Positions 5,848-7,394 of a DNA stretch of 7,394 nt are shown here, in pieces; the first letter of the stretch is position 1, and every line of letters begins with the position of its first letter. Origin of the DNA: an uncultured Candidatus Saccharibacteria bacterium (GTDB lineage: Bacteria > Patescibacteriota > Saccharimonadia > Saccharimonadales > Saccharimonadaceae); assembly GCA_938046495.1 (NCBI GenBank), contig CALIXG010000087.1, positions 1 to 7,394 of the forward strand. Reading direction: 5' to 3'. The notes below the pieces were generated by a model that ran no database searches, was not told the origin of the DNA, and saw only the letters and a program-made list of their open reading frames with translations. The position numbers and the translations under genes are program-made.

Positions 5848-5959
5848 TTAACAGGGGTGGCGGGGCTTGAGCGATTCTGAAGCTCTTCTCTGAAGGCCCA
5901 GAATTATTGGAATTAACCTGTGTATTTTGAAATAAGATAGGTGGATTTACCCCTGTTAA
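5848..5959. repeat. 11-bp perfect inverted repeat enclosing about 90 nt
   Basis: TTAACAGGGGT (5848-5858) is the exact reverse complement of ACCCCTGTTAA (5949-5959), with two more G-U pairs possible inward. The enclosed segment has a smaller hairpin (GAGC at 5869-5872 with GCTC at 5881-5884). As RNA this would be a stable closed stem, so a structured small RNA is possible. No promoter or T-run terminator clearly frames it. Confidence 0.45.
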
Positions 5960-6683
5960 ATGATAATTTAAGTGGATTTTCGAACGCGTACGGAGCAATT
6001 CTCGGACTTTTAGAAGAGCTTTTGGAGTTTATTTTAGGAGTATTTGATTGGGGCTGAGCCGATGAAGGTGAGCTGGGAGAAAAATATCTGATGATTCTCT
6101 GTCTTCGTATAGAAAACTGGTGGATCTGCATGATTATTTATATATGGGTGGATTCGCTTCTTTATTGTCGTAAAATAGTTATTGTGCGACATTAAGAATC
6201 TAAGAAAAAGATGGGTAAACTATCGTCTAAATTAACTAATAAAATATCTCGCTTATGCTAAATTAGTGATTTGGAGGCTTTTAGACGGTCGTAGACGCGG
6301 TTCTGGGTGCTCGGATGAGTATTTTATCGTCTTGCAGAAAAAGTCTCGTATGGCGACTCATATGGTCTGATTTTTAATTTAGAGTAATTCTCCTGCGGGA
6401 TTTGAACTTTGGTCAACTAGTGCAGATTTTTTATTTTATATTAGATAAAAACTTTGATTGACAGAGAGGGAAATGTCGGACAGATTGAGACAGTACTGGG
6501 CGTTTTAGAGGTGGAAAGGTTAATTATCATGTGTTGCCAGGGGGCTGAGGGGTCTTTTTGTGGCGAGAAACAGAGAAATAACAGGGGTGAAACAGAGGTA
6601 AAATATGGGTGAAGCAAGAGGTGAGGACGGGTGCTAATAGGGGTGGTGTAGATATTAAACAGGGTTGGATAAGTGTAAAGAAG

Positions 6684-6712
6684 AAAAATAAGCCCTGTTA
6701 GGGCTTATTTTT
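6684..6712 (-). terminator. Strong bidirectional hairpin terminator
   Basis: AAAAATAAGCCC (6684-6695) and GGGCTTATTTTT (6701-6712) form a perfect 12-bp stem around the loop TGTTA. Each strand ends in a T-run, so it can work both ways. On the minus strand the stem begins inside the TAA stop codon of the upstream gene. It is the most convincing terminator in the window. Confidence 0.9.
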
Positions 6713-7394
6713 AGTTGATTGGGGTAGGTTTCGGACCGGAGACAGGATTTGGTTTATTTCCCTTTTTCTTGAAGTTATTGCGGCTGCGAAAATTGCGGTT
6801 TTTGAAGTTGCGATTCCCTTGCGGCTTAGTGTGGGATTCGTGGGTACCGCTGTTTTGATTTGGTAACGATGTGGATGGAGCTGGATTTAAGGCGTTTTCA
6901 GGCATCTGAACGTGATTTTCGGCTGATTCTGGTTGACTAGTCGTCTTTGAATGTGGGGCTTGTCCTGAGGCCTCTGGTGAGGTCTGTGCGTCATTTGTAG
7001 TAACAGGGGAATTAATAGAGGTGGAAACAGGGGTGGAGGTAGGGGCAGAGTTTTTGGCTGATACAGAGGTAGAAGCTCCGTGATTAACGAAAAGGGGAGT
7101 ATTTCCCTGTCCTTGGTTTTGGGTTGTAGGTTGACTTTGAGGTTCGGAATGAGTTTGAGTAGAGTTTTTTGCTTCTAGAATCTCTTTAAGGTCCTTGAGC
7201 CCTGGTTTGGCTTGATTGGTGACGGAGTTTGGTGAAAACTTTTTAGTGTCGAAAGGTTTGGCCGACATGGAAGGTTTGCCATTGATGAATGTCAAAGTTG
7301 GAAGATTCTCGCGAGGGGCTTTGTCGGTTGGTTGGCGGCCAGAATTAGAGAGTTCCTGCTTGTATTTTTCACTTTGTTCGATAGTTTCACGAAT
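6711..7394 (-). CDS. C-terminal part of an unidentified protein with a disordered S/T/P/Q/N-rich tail
   Basis: The frame is open from the window edge to TAA at 6713-6711, giving 227 residues. The in-frame TTG at 7295 is not a convincing start, because the frame continues upstream through IRETIEQSEKYKQELSN and PTDKAPRENLPTLTFINGKP without a stop, so the true N-terminus is outside. After a helical or charged segment (KPGLKDLKEILEAKN) come about 100 residues of Ser, Thr, Pro, Gln, Asn and Ala with no fold expected. The end is basic, with repeated Asn/Arg/Phe/Lys (NFKNRNFRSRNNFKKKG) and a Pro-rich finish. I do not recognise the protein. The basic tail could bind nucleic acid or acidic partners. 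The helical start could be the end of an ATPase such as a type IV secretion component, but that is a guess. A strong terminator follows at once, so this is the last gene of its transcription unit. Confidence 0.8.
   Translation of the reverse strand: MRETIEQSEKYKQELSNSGRQPTDKAPRENLPTLTFINGKPSMSAKPFDTKKFSPNSVTNQAKPGLKDLKEILEAKNSTQTHSEPQSQPTTQNQGQGNTPLFVNHGASTSVSAKNSAPTSTPVSTSINSPVTTNDAQTSPEASGQAPHSKTTSQPESAENHVQMPENALNPAPSTSLPNQNSGTHESHTKPQGNRNFKNRNFRSRNNFKKKGNKPNPVSGPKPTPIN

Larger units (their letters stand above)
5548..6683. other. Gene-free convergent intergenic region of 1.1 kb
   Basis: All six frames are broken by stops or open only through skewed composition, and no protein family is recognisable. 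The region lies between the 3' ends of two convergent genes, where no promoters are needed, so its length is odd for a small genome. It contains a weak terminator-like hairpin (5621-5645) and two 11-bp-period repeats (5631-5652, 5723-5741). It also contains a G-tract cluster (5712-5739), an 11-bp long-range inverted repeat (5848-5858/5949-5959) and four GTGGAT words (5941-6153). Nested short stems lie at 6224-6287, and a strongly G-over-C plus-strand stretch runs over about 6480-6670. I found no tRNA, tmRNA, RNase P RNA or SRP RNA signature by eye. Confidence 0.6.

Noticed and set aside
5913..6131. 72-codon minus-strand open frame rich in Ser, Pro and Lys
   Set aside because: No Shine-Dalgarno or promoter, no recognisable family, and a composition explained by the pyrimidine-rich minus strand. 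It lies in a region where other elements suggest non-coding DNA.
6184..6190. GTGCGAC, like the 5' end of a group II intron
   Set aside because: No domain V hairpin, no reverse transcriptase frame and no 3' boundary in the window.
6224..6287. Nested inverted repeats (CGTCTAAA/TTTAGACG outside, ACTAAT/ATTAGT inside)
   Set aside because: 8-bp and 6-bp arms at this spacing are expected about once by chance in AT-rich DNA of this length. Noted only as part of the gene-free region.
6458..6463. Consensus -35 box TTGACA on the plus strand
   Set aside because: No acceptable -10 hexamer 16-18 bp downstream and no gene to serve.
6330..6470. Possible tRNA gene on the minus strand around the T-loop-like sequence
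   Set aside because: The T-stem does not pair and no acceptor-stem complement or anticodon arm is found at the required distances.
6441..6704. Open minus-strand frame of about 87 codons directly after the stop codons of the right-hand gene
   Set aside because: There are two stops (TAA AAA TAA) before it and no early start codon. The C/T-rich strand makes stops rare by chance. The encoded residues do not resemble the preceding tail beyond composition.

Overview
The window most likely comes from a Patescibacteria/CPR genome, probably Candidatus Saccharibacteria (TM7). The reasons are the low-to-moderate GC, the standard code (no in-frame TGA in any gene; the four visible stops are two TAA and two TAG), a Der GTPase with family-typical sequence, a GT4 glycosyltransferase, and a secreted protein. 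That last protein pairs a TGY/NNTWGY-type beta domain with BspA-like (DUF285, PF03382) leucine-rich repeats, an architecture I associate with saccharibacterial surface proteins. This assignment is inference from protein style, not from a marker gene.

Layout. Positions 1-625 (minus) hold the N-terminal 208 residues of a GT4 glycosyltransferase, cut by the window edge. Positions 664-2079 (minus) are der, a complete double-GTPase ribosome biogenesis factor. The 38-bp gap between them contains a perfect 18-bp palindrome. Positions 2174-3442 (minus) encode a 422-residue protein with a very acidic D/E/Y-rich N-terminal tail followed by what reads as the catalytic head of a CCA-adding/poly(A)-polymerase-like nucleotidyltransferase. 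It lacks a recognisable C-terminal tRNA-binding region. Positions 3443-3750 are a divergent promoter region. Positions 3751-5547 (plus) encode the 598-residue secreted LRR protein. Positions 5548-6683 are more than 1.1 kb without a credible gene, lying between two convergent genes. Positions 6711-7394 (minus) are the C-terminal part of a larger protein ending in a long disordered S/T/P/Q/N-rich tail and a basic Asn/Arg/Phe/Lys-rich end. A strong bidirectional hairpin terminator overlaps its stop codon.

How the parts may work together. A 27-nt element (24/27 identical) lies immediately upstream of the -35 position of both der and the nucleotidyltransferase-like gene, at almost the same distance from each -10 box. 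It contains two adjacent dyads, and the three differences between copies fall at or next to the dyad centres. This looks like a shared regulatory site that could co-regulate a ribosome-assembly GTPase and a possible RNA-tailing enzyme. Promoter placement suggests leaderless mRNAs for der and the LRR gene. The nucleotidyltransferase-like gene is the only one of the four visible starts with a good Shine-Dalgarno. The LRR protein is probably exported and could act in contact with other cells, which for an epibiotic CPR bacterium might include its host; that is inference.
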